A stretch of DNA of 64,000 bases from Marinomonas rhizomae (GCF_003315485.1 NZ_QNSE01000001.1:62001-126000), one strand, 5' to 3'. Shown: positions 27,481-36,346, counted from the first letter of the stretch. The notes: generated from the letters alone by a model not told the origin. Numbers and translations are program-made.

Positions 27481-28893
27481 TTATTTAGATGCTTCTTTCA
27501 GTATCACATTAGCTAAGGTTTTAATTGCCCATTCGCGTTTTTCCACACTCTGCTCGCTGAAATTGAGCCGAAAGCAATTACGATATTTCCCTGTTGCCGA
27601 AAATAGTGGGCCTGGTGCAAAGCCAACGCCTTCTTCTCGGCAGCGTTCGACTAGCTTGACACTGTCAATACTTGAGTGAAGTTCTACCCAGAGAATGAAG
27701 CTGCCAGCAGGGTAGCTTACCCTTGTGCTGTTAGGTAGGTAGGTTTTTATAACACTCAGTAGATGATCTCGCTGTTGCTCATAGTCTTGCCTCATTTTTC
27801 GGATGTGTTTGTCGTAGCCGCCTAAGCGAATGAATTTTGCGATGGCAAGCTGAGAAAGAACTGGGCACATAGAACTGCTGACGTACTTAATATGAGTTAC
27901 CTTGTCACGGTAACGCCCCGGCGCAATCCAGCCAACGCGCATTCCAGGGGCAATGGTTTTGGAAAAAGACGAACACAGTAGAACTCTGCCATCTTCATCA
28001 AAGGATTTGATGGTTTTAGGACGTGGGAATTGATACGAGATATCACCATAGATATCGTCTTCTATGATGGCAATATCATAGCTTTGTGCCAGCCGATAGA
28101 GTTGTTCTTTTTTGTCTTCTGGCATGGTGTAACCCATCGGGTTGTTGCAAGTTGGTGTGACAAAAATCGCCTTAATTGGCCATTGATCTAATGCCAGCTC
28201 TAAAGCTTCTAAGCTGATACCTGTTTCGGGATGGGTCGGGATTTCCATCGCTTTTAGGTTAGCAGCTTTGATCGCCTGCATGGAGCCATAGAAGCTTGGT
28301 GACTCGATAGCAATAATATCACCTGGTTCTGTCACTGCTCGCAAGCATACAGATAATGCTTCTTGGCAACCTGAAGTAACAACTAAATCGTCAGGGTGTA
28401 ACTGACAACCGGATGCAACAGCAAGACGACAAAGTTGTATGCGTAATTCTTTCGTACCACGAATATCTGCGTAGCCTAATCCTAACTCTGGTTTTTGCTT
28501 GGTAAGGTCTGACAAGGTTTTAAGTAAGGGCTTTAATGTTGCTGATTTCATATTTGGCATAGCATGCTGCAATTGCACGCCTTTATTGCCACTGCGATTC
28601 ATCAGCATGTTGAGTACTTCTTCCCATTGGGACACTTCCAGAGGGCGCTGGGGCGGCCTTGAGATACTTGGCAGATTGTCCTGCTTTTGTGAGCAAACAA
28701 AGTAGCCAGATTTCGGGCGTGCTTCTACCAGTAGCTCTTGCTCAAGTTGTCGATACGCTTCTTGTACCGTGGAGATACTAACCCCATGTTCTTGGGCTAA
28801 TTGGCGCACAGAGGGTAGCTTGTCGCCAGGTTTATAAAAGTCATGCTGTATGTGCTCTCGTAAGCGATTGGCAAGTTTTTGATAAAGTGTCAT
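27481..28893 (-). CDS. MocR-family regulator (GntR-aminotransferase fusion)
   Basis: A 470-residue regulator with a GntR winged helix (residues 1-68: LYQKLANRLREHIQ, LPSVRQLAQEHGVSISTVQEAYRQLE) joined to a class I aminotransferase domain. PLP should bind at the lysine of SSFSKTIAPGMRVGW; NPMGYT and RVSYPAGSF are also family-like. MocR proteins bind direct or inverted repeats beside a divergent gene. The divergent genes here are a DUF1127 protein and a LysE exporter, an arrangement recalling E. coli yjiR-yjiS. Between them lies an array of CTGTAT motifs. The effector is probably an amino-acid-PLP adduct. Confidence 0.92.
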   Translation of the reverse strand: MTLYQKLANRLREHIQHDFYKPGDKLPSVRQLAQEHGVSISTVQEAYRQLEQELLVEARPKSGYFVCSQKQDNLPSISRPPQRPLEVSQWEEVLNMLMNRSGNKGVQLQHAMPNMKSATLKPLLKTLSDLTKQKPELGLGYADIRGTKELRIQLCRLAVASGCQLHPDDLVVTSGCQEALSVCLRAVTEPGDIIAIESPSFYGSMQAIKAANLKAMEIPTHPETGISLEALELALDQWPIKAIFVTPTCNNPMGYTMPEDKKEQLYRLAQSYDIAIIEDDIYGDISYQFPRPKTIKSFDEDGRVLLCSSFSKTIAPGMRVGWIAPGRYRDKVTHIKYVSSSMCPVLSQLAIAKFIRLGGYDKHIRKMRQDYEQQRDHLLSVIKTYLPNSTRVSYPAGSFILWVELHSSIDSVKLVERCREEGVGFAPGPLFSATGKYRNCFRLNFSEQSVEKREWAIKTLANVILKEASK

Positions 28894-28921
28894 TTGGCCC
28901 CCTTAAAACCCTTTTTGATAT

Positions 28922-29043
28922 CTGTATTGATTATAAGATGTATATTTGCCTTTTATGACCATACAGATTCGGGTTTATTTGCCCATACAGTGTAATAAAA
29001 TCCCTCACTGTATGTTTGATAAAGTGATTTTTTGAATCTGTAT
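28922..29043. promoter_or_regulatory. CTGTAT motif array, likely MocR operators
   Basis: Five copies of CTGTAT or its complement lie in 122 bases: 28922 (+), 28961 (-), 28985 (-), 29008 (+) and 29038 (+). The pair at 28984-28992 and 29006-29014 forms a perfect inverted repeat of CATACAGTG with a 13-base gap. The array fills the gap between the MocR gene and the genes it likely controls. Confidence 0.65.
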
Positions 29044-29128
29044 TGTATTTCTATCTTCTATTAAATTGGTTACTCAATACACATAGAGCGTATTTCGTTC
29101 TGATTTTTGTCATCTAAGGGAGAGTGCC

Positions 29129-29335
29129 ATGCTGGTTGTTAGCTTATTCGTTTGTATCCAAAAAGGTGTGGAGCGTTTTCAAACACGTAAAAAATTAGCG
29201 TCCATCACTATTCAGCAGATGAGTGACATAGGGATGACAAAGGAGCTAAAAGATGCCGAATTAGCTCAGGCTACTTTGATCGGCTTTATTCGAGATGTTT
29301 TGTTTTTCATCAAAAATAAGGGGCGAATGGAATGA
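29129..29335 (+). CDS. DUF1127-like small protein
   Basis: A small basic protein of 68 residues. The core RKKLASITIQQMSDIGMTKEL matches the DUF1127 (YjiS-like) pattern of an amphipathic Arg/Lys-rich helix followed by DIG. AGGGAGAG precedes the ATG. Its stop overlaps the ATG of the LysE exporter by 4 bases, so translation of the two is coupled. DUF1127 proteins have been linked to RNA or phosphate regulation in other bacteria; here the role is unknown. Confidence 0.75.
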   Translation: MLVVSLFVCIQKGVERFQTRKKLASITIQQMSDIGMTKELKDAELAQATLIGFIRDVLFFIKNKGRME

Positions 29336-29937
29336 TTGATGTATCATTTTTCTTGGCACTTGCCATGTTTGCTTTTGTGACTTCCGTGACACCTGGCCCG
29401 AATAACATTATGTTATTGGCGTCAGGAGCTCAGTTTGGCTTTCGTCGAACTCTACCGCATATGCTAGGGATTGTGCTTGGTGTTGCAAGCTTACTGCTGT
29501 CGACATTAATGGGGCTTGGTGCTTTGTTTACCTGGTACCCACCTTTGTACAGTGTATTAAAATGGGTCGGTTGCGCCTATTTGCTTTGGTTAGCGTGGAA
29601 AATTGGTAGTGCACCAGTGGGAAACTTGGAAACCACTGTTTCATCATCTCCAATGAATTGGTGGCAAGCTTTGCTTTTTCAATATGTTAATCCGAAAGCT
29701 TGGATGATGGCGATTGGCTGTGTCAGTTCATTTGCAATCGCGGGTGATTTATATGTCCAGTCTGGCTTTTGGATGATTGTTTTATTTGCAGCGATGGGTT
29801 TTCCGGCCATTTCTATTTGGGCATGGGCAGGAGTGAGTATTCGACGTTGGTTAACGGATCAAAAACGCCAACGAATCTTTAATTTTTGCATGGGAGTTGC
29901 CACAGCTTCTACGTTGTTGCTGATTATTGGTAATTAA
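29332..29937 (+). CDS. LysE/RhtB-family exporter
   Basis: An inner-membrane amino-acid or metabolite exporter of 201 residues with about six hydrophobic helices. The family motif SVTPGPNNIMLLASGAQFGF (residues 18-37) is clear, as is YVNPKAWMMA. It overlaps the upstream DUF1127 gene by 4 bases and should be controlled by the divergent MocR regulator, a common pairing for amino-acid exporters. The substrate is unknown. Confidence 0.92.
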   Translation: MIDVSFFLALAMFAFVTSVTPGPNNIMLLASGAQFGFRRTLPHMLGIVLGVASLLLSTLMGLGALFTWYPPLYSVLKWVGCAYLLWLAWKIGSAPVGNLETTVSSSPMNWWQALLFQYVNPKAWMMAIGCVSSFAIAGDLYVQSGFWMIVLFAAMGFPAISIWAWAGVSIRRWLTDQKRQRIFNFCMGVATASTLLLIIGN

Positions 29938-29959
29938 ATGCTCAAAATAGGAGTATTAA

Positions 29960-30274
29960 GTGACAGATGAACAGGAAGAGCAAAGTATTTTCAAGGGGCA
30001 GGAGTGGAGTCTTTATATGATAAAGACTCGCTTGAACACGCTTTATACTGGCATTAGTACGGATGTTGAGCGCCGCTTTAAAGAGCATTCAGGTATGAGT
30101 AAGCGAGGGGCACGCTACCTGAAAGGTAAAGGACCACTGGAATTAGTGTGGCATCAAACCGTCGGTTCGAAAAGTGATGCCTTAGTTTTGGAGCATAAGG
30201 TAAAGAAGTTAAATCGTCGCCAAAAAATAAGCCTTATAAATGGTGGTTTAGACCTTAGCGCATTGCGCCTCTGA
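29960..30274 (+). CDS. GIY-YIG domain protein, UPF0213/YhbQ-like
   Basis: A 104-residue GIY-YIG nuclease-fold protein. The motif appears as SLYMIKTRLNTLYTGISTDVERRFKEH, where the arginine and following residues of the family are kept; GARYLKGKGPLELV is also characteristic of the YhbQ group. GTG start with AGGAG upstream. It follows the LysE gene by 22 bases and may ride on the same transcript. YhbQ has been linked to DNA damage handling, but the cellular role is uncertain. Confidence 0.88.
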   Translation: MTDEQEEQSIFKGQEWSLYMIKTRLNTLYTGISTDVERRFKEHSGMSKRGARYLKGKGPLELVWHQTVGSKSDALVLEHKVKKLNRRQKISLINGGLDLSALRL

Positions 30275-30383
30275 TCATGACAAGAATGAGCTTCTTAAGG
30301 CGTAATATAAGCTTGTCTTTCCAGTCAATCATTCGTAGCATGTTGTTTACTTTGTGATGACTTGCACTAGGGGGCAAGGAGCT

Positions 30384-30785
30384 ATGATCAGTCATTTTGA
30401 CCACATCGTTTTGACGGTGGCAAATATCGATAAGGCCGTGTCTTTTTACGAAACCGTGCTTAAAATGGAGCCTATAACCTTTGCTAACGGACGCAAAGCA
30501 ATGCGCTTTGGTCAGCAAAAGATCAATCTTCAATTATTGGGCCAAGAGCTGCGCAACCATGCGATGGAAGGATCTGGAGATTTGTGCCTGATTACCTCTT
30601 GGAGTATGGCGGAAGTAATTGATCACCTGAAAAACTGCAAAGTGACCATTCTAGAAGGGCCAGTTAGCAAATCTGGAGCGCTAGGACCCATTCAATCTGT
30701 CTATTTTAATGATCCTGATAACAATCTGATTGAAGTCAGTGTCTACGAAGACGAACTTTCTAACGATGAGCAAGAAACTGACTAA
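30384..30785 (+). CDS. VOC-family (glyoxalase-like) protein
   Basis: A small vicinal-oxygen-chelate fold protein of 133 residues, in two beta-alpha-beta-beta-beta halves: ISHFDHIVLTVANIDKAVSFYETVL and LGPIQSVYFNDPDNNLIEVSVYE. The likely metal residues His (near 6), and the terminal Glu of NLIEVS are visible. I prefer the ATG at 30384, where homologues start; the in-frame ATG at 30354 is an alternative. It converges on and overlaps by 26 bases the end of the RecQ-like gene. Enzymatic function unknown. Confidence 0.85.
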   Translation: MISHFDHIVLTVANIDKAVSFYETVLKMEPITFANGRKAMRFGQQKINLQLLGQELRNHAMEGSGDLCLITSWSMAEVIDHLKNCKVTILEGPVSKSGALGPIQSVYFNDPDNNLIEVSVYEDELSNDEQETD

Positions 30786-32742
30786 CGGCTTCTTGCACTG
30801 AAACATAACTTCGCTCTTCGTATACACCAAAACCGCTTAATTGTCGGGCTTTTACTTTAGTGAATATTGGTTGTGTTAGGCCTGTTAAGAAACGCGTAAT
30901 CAATACCGCCGTGATTTGAGTCGTTGGGCTTTTACTGACTACATGTTGACTAAACAGCTGGACATATTCGGCAAGGTTTGCCCAGTTTTCAAGGTCATCA
31001 TTCGTGTCTGTTGGTTGGGTAAAGGCAAGAGTTTTTCCGCGACAAACTGAGCAGTGGCCGCAGTGTTCTGGTGCGTTTTGGTCGCCAAAATAGCGTGCTA
31101 AGTTATGGTTCAAACAACGATTCAGCTGGAAGAAACGAATCATAGTTGCAATGCGTTCAATCTCGGCGTTTTGTTTTTCATCTACGTACTGGTGTAACTG
31201 ACTGGCTAAGGTTTGATGATGAAAATGTTCTGTGTGGACTTGATAGACTTCGGTTAAGCCTTTACTTTCTAACGTCAGAACATTGTGATCCGCTGCAAAT
31301 TCCAAGATCTGTAACACATCTCCACGAGATAACCCTGCTTCATTAAAAAGTTTGTCAAAATCAGGTGAGCCCCAGATTTTTTTGTATTGAATGCCTTTTA
31401 GAATAGCTTGGTAGGCGGCTTGCCATTCGGCTGGAATTTGGTTGGAAAAAGCGATTCTATCGCCTTCCCATTTGATTTTGACATCAGCGTAGAAGCTGTA
31501 TTTTGGCGTAATGGCGTCTAATAATTCGAGTTGTACTAATAAAGTTTTTAGCGGTAAAGAACGAATGTTGGTGAGATTCGATAATCCGTATAGTTGTGTT
31601 TCCCATTCGCCTTCAAGGGTGTCTTTAGCAATAGAGCGCAGTAGATTATTGATGTCTTGAGGTTCTGGAGTGTCCCCATAAACAAAGTTTTCTAAGGTGC
31701 TTAAGCCTTCTAAATTGGCAAGTAAAACACATCGGCTAGGTTGATCGTCTCGTCCTGCACGGCCAATTTCTTGACTGTAATTTTCTATTGATTTGGGCAA
31801 ATCAAAGTGTATGACTAAACGGATATCTGATTTGTCGATTCCCATCCCAAAGGCAATCGTTGCAATTATAATGCGTGTTTTACCGCTCATAAAGTTGGCT
31901 TGAATAGCGCTGCGAATATCGCTATTCAAGCCTGCATGATAGGCGACAGCTGAGTAGCCATCGGCTTGTAGAGCGCGAGCGACCTCTTCGGCCGTTTTCT
32001 GCTGAGTAACATAAACGATACTTGCGCCTTGGGCTTCATTGAGAATATTTTTTAAGGCGTTTAGTTTTTGATGGCTTTGTACGGGGATAAGGTCAATATC
32101 TAAGTTGTGTCGATAAAAGCCAGTTTGCACTATATGTTCAGGGTAAATGGCAAACTTTTGTGCCATATCTCTTTGTACTCGACGTGTTGCTGTGGCGGTT
32201 AATAGCAAGACTAATGGAATAGCCAATTCTTGTTGGTAAGAGGGCAGCTTTAGGTAGTCTGGTCTGAAGTTATGACCCCACTCGGAAATGCAGTGAGCTT
32301 CGTCGACCACTAACATGGAAATTGGAACGCGCTTGATAAACCGACGAAAACGTTCATTTTTAAAGCGTTCAACCGAGATCATTAAAATCTTAATAGCGCC
32401 ACTCTGTACGCCAGACATAACCGCTTGGCTTTCATCTTTGCTTTGGCTGGAATCTAAACAAGCCGCAGGAATGCCTTTTGAGGTTAAAAAGGCCAATTGA
32501 TCGTGCATCAAGGCAATTAATGGCGAGATGACTAATGTTAAATTAGGTAATTGAGTAGCAGTGAATTGATAGCACAAGGATTTACCAGAGCCTGTTGGAA
32601 AAACGGCGAGAGATGAATGCCCTGCAAGAAGTTGTTCAATGGTTTGCTTTTGACCTTCACGAAACTCGTTAAAACCGAACAGCGATTGTAGCGATTGTTC
32701 TAATGGTGTTGTATTTAAAGACCTTGCATCTAAAGGCATCAT
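30760..32742 (-). CDS. RecQ-family DNA helicase, atypical domain order
   Basis: A superfamily 2, 3'-5' DNA helicase of 660 residues for repair or recombination. Walker A TGSGKS (residues 50-55), DEAH (147-150, in DEAHCISEWGHNFR), LTATATRRVQ and QEIGRAGRDDQPSR (near 327) are typical of RecQ. The zinc cysteines (about 543, 561, 564, 567, in CGHCSVC) come about 210 residues after GRAGRD instead of about 50 in E. coli RecQ, and a winged-helix-like segment seems to lie in between. The ATG at 32742 overlaps the srkA stop by 4 bases; a longer frame to 32772 exists. No HRDC domain is evident. Confidence 0.88.
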   Translation of the reverse strand: MMPLDARSLNTTPLEQSLQSLFGFNEFREGQKQTIEQLLAGHSSLAVFPTGSGKSLCYQFTATQLPNLTLVISPLIALMHDQLAFLTSKGIPAACLDSSQSKDESQAVMSGVQSGAIKILMISVERFKNERFRRFIKRVPISMLVVDEAHCISEWGHNFRPDYLKLPSYQQELAIPLVLLLTATATRRVQRDMAQKFAIYPEHIVQTGFYRHNLDIDLIPVQSHQKLNALKNILNEAQGASIVYVTQQKTAEEVARALQADGYSAVAYHAGLNSDIRSAIQANFMSGKTRIIIATIAFGMGIDKSDIRLVIHFDLPKSIENYSQEIGRAGRDDQPSRCVLLANLEGLSTLENFVYGDTPEPQDINNLLRSIAKDTLEGEWETQLYGLSNLTNIRSLPLKTLLVQLELLDAITPKYSFYADVKIKWEGDRIAFSNQIPAEWQAAYQAILKGIQYKKIWGSPDFDKLFNEAGLSRGDVLQILEFAADHNVLTLESKGLTEVYQVHTEHFHHQTLASQLHQYVDEKQNAEIERIATMIRFFQLNRCLNHNLARYFGDQNAPEHCGHCSVCRGKTLAFTQPTDTNDDLENWANLAEYVQLFSQHVVSKSPTTQITAVLITRFLTGLTQPIFTKVKARQLSGFGVYEERSYVSVQEAVSQFLAHR

Positions 32743-33746
32743 CGAGAAATTTGTCCCCATTCTAATTCGCATTTTTTTAGTTCATTTAAGTGGTTGATCC
32801 AATAGTCTTCACTGCCAAACCAAGTGAATGCTTTCGTGAAAGCTGGGTCATGCCAACGGCTTTGTAGCCAAGCCGCATAGCTAATTACTCGCACACATTT
32901 GAATACATCGACTAAATCTAATTCGCGGGTTTCAAAAGGCAAATAGGTTTCATAGCCTTCAATAATTTCGCTTAACTGTTGTCTGGGGTTCTCGGTCTGA
33001 GTGATATGCAGCCACAAATCTTGGACGGCAACGCCATTCTGGCAATCATCAAAATCGACTAAGTGAAATTGTCCGTCATGCAGCATTAAATTACTACGGT
33101 GGCAGTCGCCGTGAATTGGGCGCAGCTGGGTAGGCCAATAGCTCTTTATACTGGCTTCGCACTGATCTCGTAGTGTTTGGATTTGTTTCTTGTAAATCGG
33201 TTTGAGTTTTTCTGGTAGCTGTAGTGCTTTGGTTAGTTCTGCGTGTCCGAATAAAGTGCGCCCAGTTAAAATTTGATTAGCAGCATCGTCCATTTGTGAC
33301 AAAGGAGATACGCTGATACGGTCTTGAAAGGGCGTTGTTTGTATATTGCTGTGGAGCTGGCCGATGAGTTCGCCAATTTGATAAAGCTGATCTAGGTTGT
33401 CCGCCTCTGGGTGTTGCCCAATTAATCTTGGAGACAGGCAGAAGTACATGCCTTTGTGGCGAAGCAAACTCTCGCCATTAAACTTTATTGGAGCGACGAC
33501 AGGAACGCCTGCGGCGTGGAGTTGTAATAATGTTTGGTGTTCTTCTCTAATTTGTCTCTCATTCCAGCGTTCCGGGCGGTAAAATTTTGCTATGACAGGC
33601 GACGCATCTTCGATACCAATTTGATAAACCCTGTTTTCATAGCTATTTAGTGGGTAGATGCGCGAGTCACTCCATAAGCCAGTGGACTCTACGGCATCTA
33701 AAATGACATCAGGAATAAGGGACGAAAAAGAATGAGTAGCCGTCAT
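32739..33746 (-). CDS. srkA: Stress response kinase SrkA (YihE)
   Basis: A protein serine/threonine kinase of the choline-kinase fold, 335 residues, close in length and motifs to E. coli SrkA (328). Visible are YENRVYQIG, KFYRPERWN (ATP-binding lysine), the catalytic IHGDCHRSNLML and the metal-binding VDFDDCQNG. It protects cells during envelope and oxidative stress. In E. coli it precedes dsbA; here it precedes and overlaps the RecQ-like gene by 4 bases, so the two are coupled. Start ATG 33746. Confidence 0.93.
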   Translation of the reverse strand: MTATHSFSSLIPDVILDAVESTGLWSDSRIYPLNSYENRVYQIGIEDASPVIAKFYRPERWNERQIREEHQTLLQLHAAGVPVVAPIKFNGESLLRHKGMYFCLSPRLIGQHPEADNLDQLYQIGELIGQLHSNIQTTPFQDRISVSPLSQMDDAANQILTGRTLFGHAELTKALQLPEKLKPIYKKQIQTLRDQCEASIKSYWPTQLRPIHGDCHRSNLMLHDGQFHLVDFDDCQNGVAVQDLWLHITQTENPRQQLSEIIEGYETYLPFETRELDLVDVFKCVRVISYAAWLQSRWHDPAFTKAFTWFGSEDYWINHLNELKKCELEWGQISR

Positions 33747-33837
33747 AATGGATGCTCTGATAGTAAAGGATAAAAATGTGTAAGTGGCGGTAACGCCAAT
33801 TTGAAGATCAGCGCATGACCATAACGGTGCAAGGCGA

Positions 33838-35079
33838 TTATAGCAAGCCGAGACGTTTCTTTAGCGTGTGTTTTTGAGCATCGGTAAGAGGCGAAGCTTG
33901 CCCTGATTTTATTAGGCGATTCCATTGCTTCCAAGATTTAATGGCTTCACCAAGATGATCCCTAGCTAAGTATTGTTGAATCTCTATTCGAAAAGAGTTG
34001 GATATCGCTGCTGGGTTGGTTTTCCCAAAGGAACGAAGACGGATAAGCGTGCGTTTAAATTTATCAGCTAGCTTGGAGTTATCTGAATGGCTTGTCATCA
34101 TATTGGTTAAGCACTTCAAATACTCATAATAATGCTCGACTTTCTCTTGGCTAGAATCTCGAGTTAACCTTATGACTTTTGAATAAGCATGTTCGGCTGT
34201 AGACCAATCTTTTAGTTGCATACTGATTTGAGCAAGTCGAAGTGAGCGGTCTGTTGCGCGTGGAGAGACTTCTAAAACACTGCTCATCACCGTTTGAGCA
34301 GCTTCTAGATTTCCCTGGTCTTCGTATGCGTCTGCTAACAAGTCATAAGCAGATAAAAAATGGCGACTTAGGGCAATAGTGTGTTCTAGTTTTTTTATGG
34401 CTGCAGCGACAGTACCGAGTTTAAGCTCACATAATGCGATACCATAATGTGCCCAAGCAAGGTTCTTATTTTTTTGAATGATAAGCATGTAGTGGCTTTT
34501 AGCGTCTTTGTAGCGGCCACGAGCGTAAAGTGATTCGCCAATTATTTTTAAGCATTGACTGGCAAGGTTAGGATGCTTTGCCATGATGGCTTTAGCTTGA
34601 GACTCCATTTTTTCAAAATCATTTTCTTTTCTGGCGGTATTGATGCCTTCAAAGGTTTTCTTTTGTTGTTGGACTCGTTCGAATCGGCGAAAAAAGGCGG
34701 CGGGTGGAAAGGGTTTTACAAGATAGCTATCTGGTTGATATTCCAACACGCTAACAACACTTTCATAAGCTGTGTCGGCGGTAATCATAATAAAAATAGT
34801 GGAATGATCTTGGGAGTAATTCTTGCGAGAGGTTTCTAAAATTTGCTGCCCGTCGATACTCCCGCCAAGATTAAAGTCTGATAACACGACATCATAAGGC
34901 CTTTCTAATATTCGCTTTATAGCGGATTGTCCCGAAGGTTCTACATCAATATTGGAATAGCCCATGGATGTCATTAAAGACTTCAGCATAAGACGCATTT
35001 CTCCAAGATCTTCGATAATCAGAACGCGTTTTTTTGATATATCGATAAGTTCTTGATGAATATCCTTTTTGTTATCCAT
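33838..35079 (-). CDS. Response regulator with TPR-like tail
   Basis: A 413-residue protein: an N-terminal receiver domain (residues about 17-135, phospho-acceptor Asp in VVLSDFNLGG, Lys in DSYLVKPF) joined to helical repeats reading like tetratricopeptides (for example YKDAKSHYMLIIQKNKNLAWAH, LAWAHYGIALCELKLGTV). There is no DNA-binding domain or enzyme domain, so it should act by protein contacts. The frame extends to 35109; I chose ATG 35079 as the natural receiver start. No histidine kinase gene is adjacent. A small GC hairpin (33785-33798) follows. Confidence 0.86.
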   Translation of the reverse strand: MDNKKDIHQELIDISKKRVLIIEDLGEMRLMLKSLMTSMGYSNIDVEPSGQSAIKRILERPYDVVLSDFNLGGSIDGQQILETSRKNYSQDHSTIFIMITADTAYESVVSVLEYQPDSYLVKPFPPAAFFRRFERVQQQKKTFEGINTARKENDFEKMESQAKAIMAKHPNLASQCLKIIGESLYARGRYKDAKSHYMLIIQKNKNLAWAHYGIALCELKLGTVAAAIKKLEHTIALSRHFLSAYDLLADAYEDQGNLEAAQTVMSSVLEVSPRATDRSLRLAQISMQLKDWSTAEHAYSKVIRLTRDSSQEKVEHYYEYLKCLTNMMTSHSDNSKLADKFKRTLIRLRSFGKTNPAAISNSFRIEIQQYLARDHLGEAIKSWKQWNRLIKSGQASPLTDAQKHTLKKRLGLL

Positions 35080-35228
35080 GTCCAGAGAGCTTACATTGGT
35101 CAAAAGCAAATCCTAGCTGTAAATACTTGAAAAAAGAGCAGCTCCTTGTTTATAGCATGGGGCAAGCTAAAACACTAAAATAATTCACCTGAAAAGAGGC
35201 TAAAAATGAAAGGCAAGGTGGTATTTGA

Positions 35229-35263
35229 CGATAATCCCCCACCCAAAAGGTCGGGCATTATCG
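35229..35263. repeat. Imperfect hairpin
   Basis: Fifteen-base arms (35229-35243 and 35249-35263) pair with two mismatches around a 5-base loop, just downstream of the dioxygenase gene. No strong T-run follows on the minus strand, so it may be a weak terminator or an RNA-stabilising stem. Confidence 0.45.
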
Positions 35264-35285
35264 TAGGGAAATTAATAACGGCGGG

Positions 35286-35936
35286 TTAATGTATTAAATT
35301 CGCCGTGAGTACAAAGATATCCATATATCCCTGATCACCATCGATAGGCGTTATGGGTTGGGCGCTATGGAAAAACTTACGATCGTTTAGAACGACGAAT
35401 TCACCTTTATCAAAATCATGACTAATAAGCGCGGGACTGTTTTTATCTAAGTGGACATTGATGTTGCCGCCTTCAATATTATGACGTTTCATGACATAAA
35501 TGCCGATGCGATCAAAACCATCTTGATGGACACCTTCAGGTGCGACTTCGGCACTTTTATGGTCTGCAAAAATACGCAACTGATGGACTTCAATTGGTGT
35601 GTTATCTGCAACGTTAGACATTCTTTGAAAATGTTCAAATAACTCTGTAAAAGCTGGATCTGCAATTATTCTGTTGTCAATTTCTTCGTAGCTACGAACA
35701 ACATTACCTTGGAAGTGGTTAATGCTTTCATCTTGCACAAAGGCTTGTGAATCTAGGCGATGTAACTTTCCTTGCTCGACTGTAAAACGTGAATAGCGGC
35801 GTAATCGGAATTTACCATCAGCATAAGGGTTGGGAGGTAAGCAATCAAAAGAAGGCGCTAGATGATTAACGCTATCTTGAGTGAGTTGTCCTAACTCAAG
35901 ATAAAAGGACTCGTTTTTAACTTTGTTGGTGATCAT
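35286..35936 (-). CDS. 2OG-Fe(II) dioxygenase, L-isoleucine-dioxygenase-like
   Basis: A 216-residue enzyme of the 2OG-Fe_Oxy_2 family, whose characterised members hydroxylate free amino acids such as isoleucine. The iron triad is visible: HQDG (His and Asp near 134 and 136) and the distal His in KFFHSAQPI (near 190). RLRRYSRF near the N-terminus is also family-typical. I chose ATG 35936 with AGGA upstream; the frame extends to 35951. It stands alone with no biosynthetic neighbours, which leaves its substrate open. Probably cytoplasmic. Confidence 0.85.
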   Translation of the reverse strand: MITNKVKNESFYLELGQLTQDSVNHLAPSFDCLPPNPYADGKFRLRRYSRFTVEQGKLHRLDSQAFVQDESINHFQGNVVRSYEEIDNRIIADPAFTELFEHFQRMSNVADNTPIEVHQLRIFADHKSAEVAPEGVHQDGFDRIGIYVMKRHNIEGGNINVHLDKNSPALISHDFDKGEFVVLNDRKFFHSAQPITPIDGDQGYMDIFVLTANLIH

Positions 35937-36346
35937 GGTCTTCATCCTCAATACATGCGCTGGCAGATCGTGCGCAACACTTATCTTATTGTTGTTGTGC
36001 TTCGTGAGCTTGCTTCCTAGTGTAGTAGGATTAATGAAGGATTTTTCTGTTTTTTATGTGCAAAAAAAGCAATTTTAAGAATAATTAATTTCAAATTTTT
36101 ATTTTTTTCGCATTGAGTATCTAATTTTTCAAATTTTCTAATAGCCATATAAGATGCATGCCTTTTTAGCTCAGAGCGACAAGGTGCAACAAAAAGTGTT
36201 GCTCTTAGCGACAGTGTTTTGCTGATAACAAGCATTGCAGGGTTTTTCTGTGCGACTTTAGTCTTACGCCCTTCATTTTGTATTGACCTTCCGCTTGCAT
36301 AGTTAAACACTGGGGAAAAATAACAATTAAAGGGAAGGAAAAGACG
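35937..36346. other. Intergenic region, 410 bases
   Basis: Divergent gap between the dioxygenase and a chemoreceptor gene. It is AT-rich near 36040-36130. A 97-codon frame on the minus strand (36017-36310) has no recognisable domain and I take it as chance. I see no RNA gene or clear operator. Confidence 0.5.

Noticed and set aside
30255..30533. 92-codon frame on the minus strand
   Set aside because: It lies opposite the VOC gene, which has clear homology; it is a shadow.
33785..33798. Small GC hairpin as a terminator
   Set aside because: The 5-base stem is short and has no adjacent T-run; I only mention it under the response regulator.
36017..36310. 97-codon frame on the minus strand in the 410-base gap
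   Set aside because: Lysine- and asparagine-rich translation of AT-rich DNA with no domain, no good ribosome site and no neighbours; probably not a gene.
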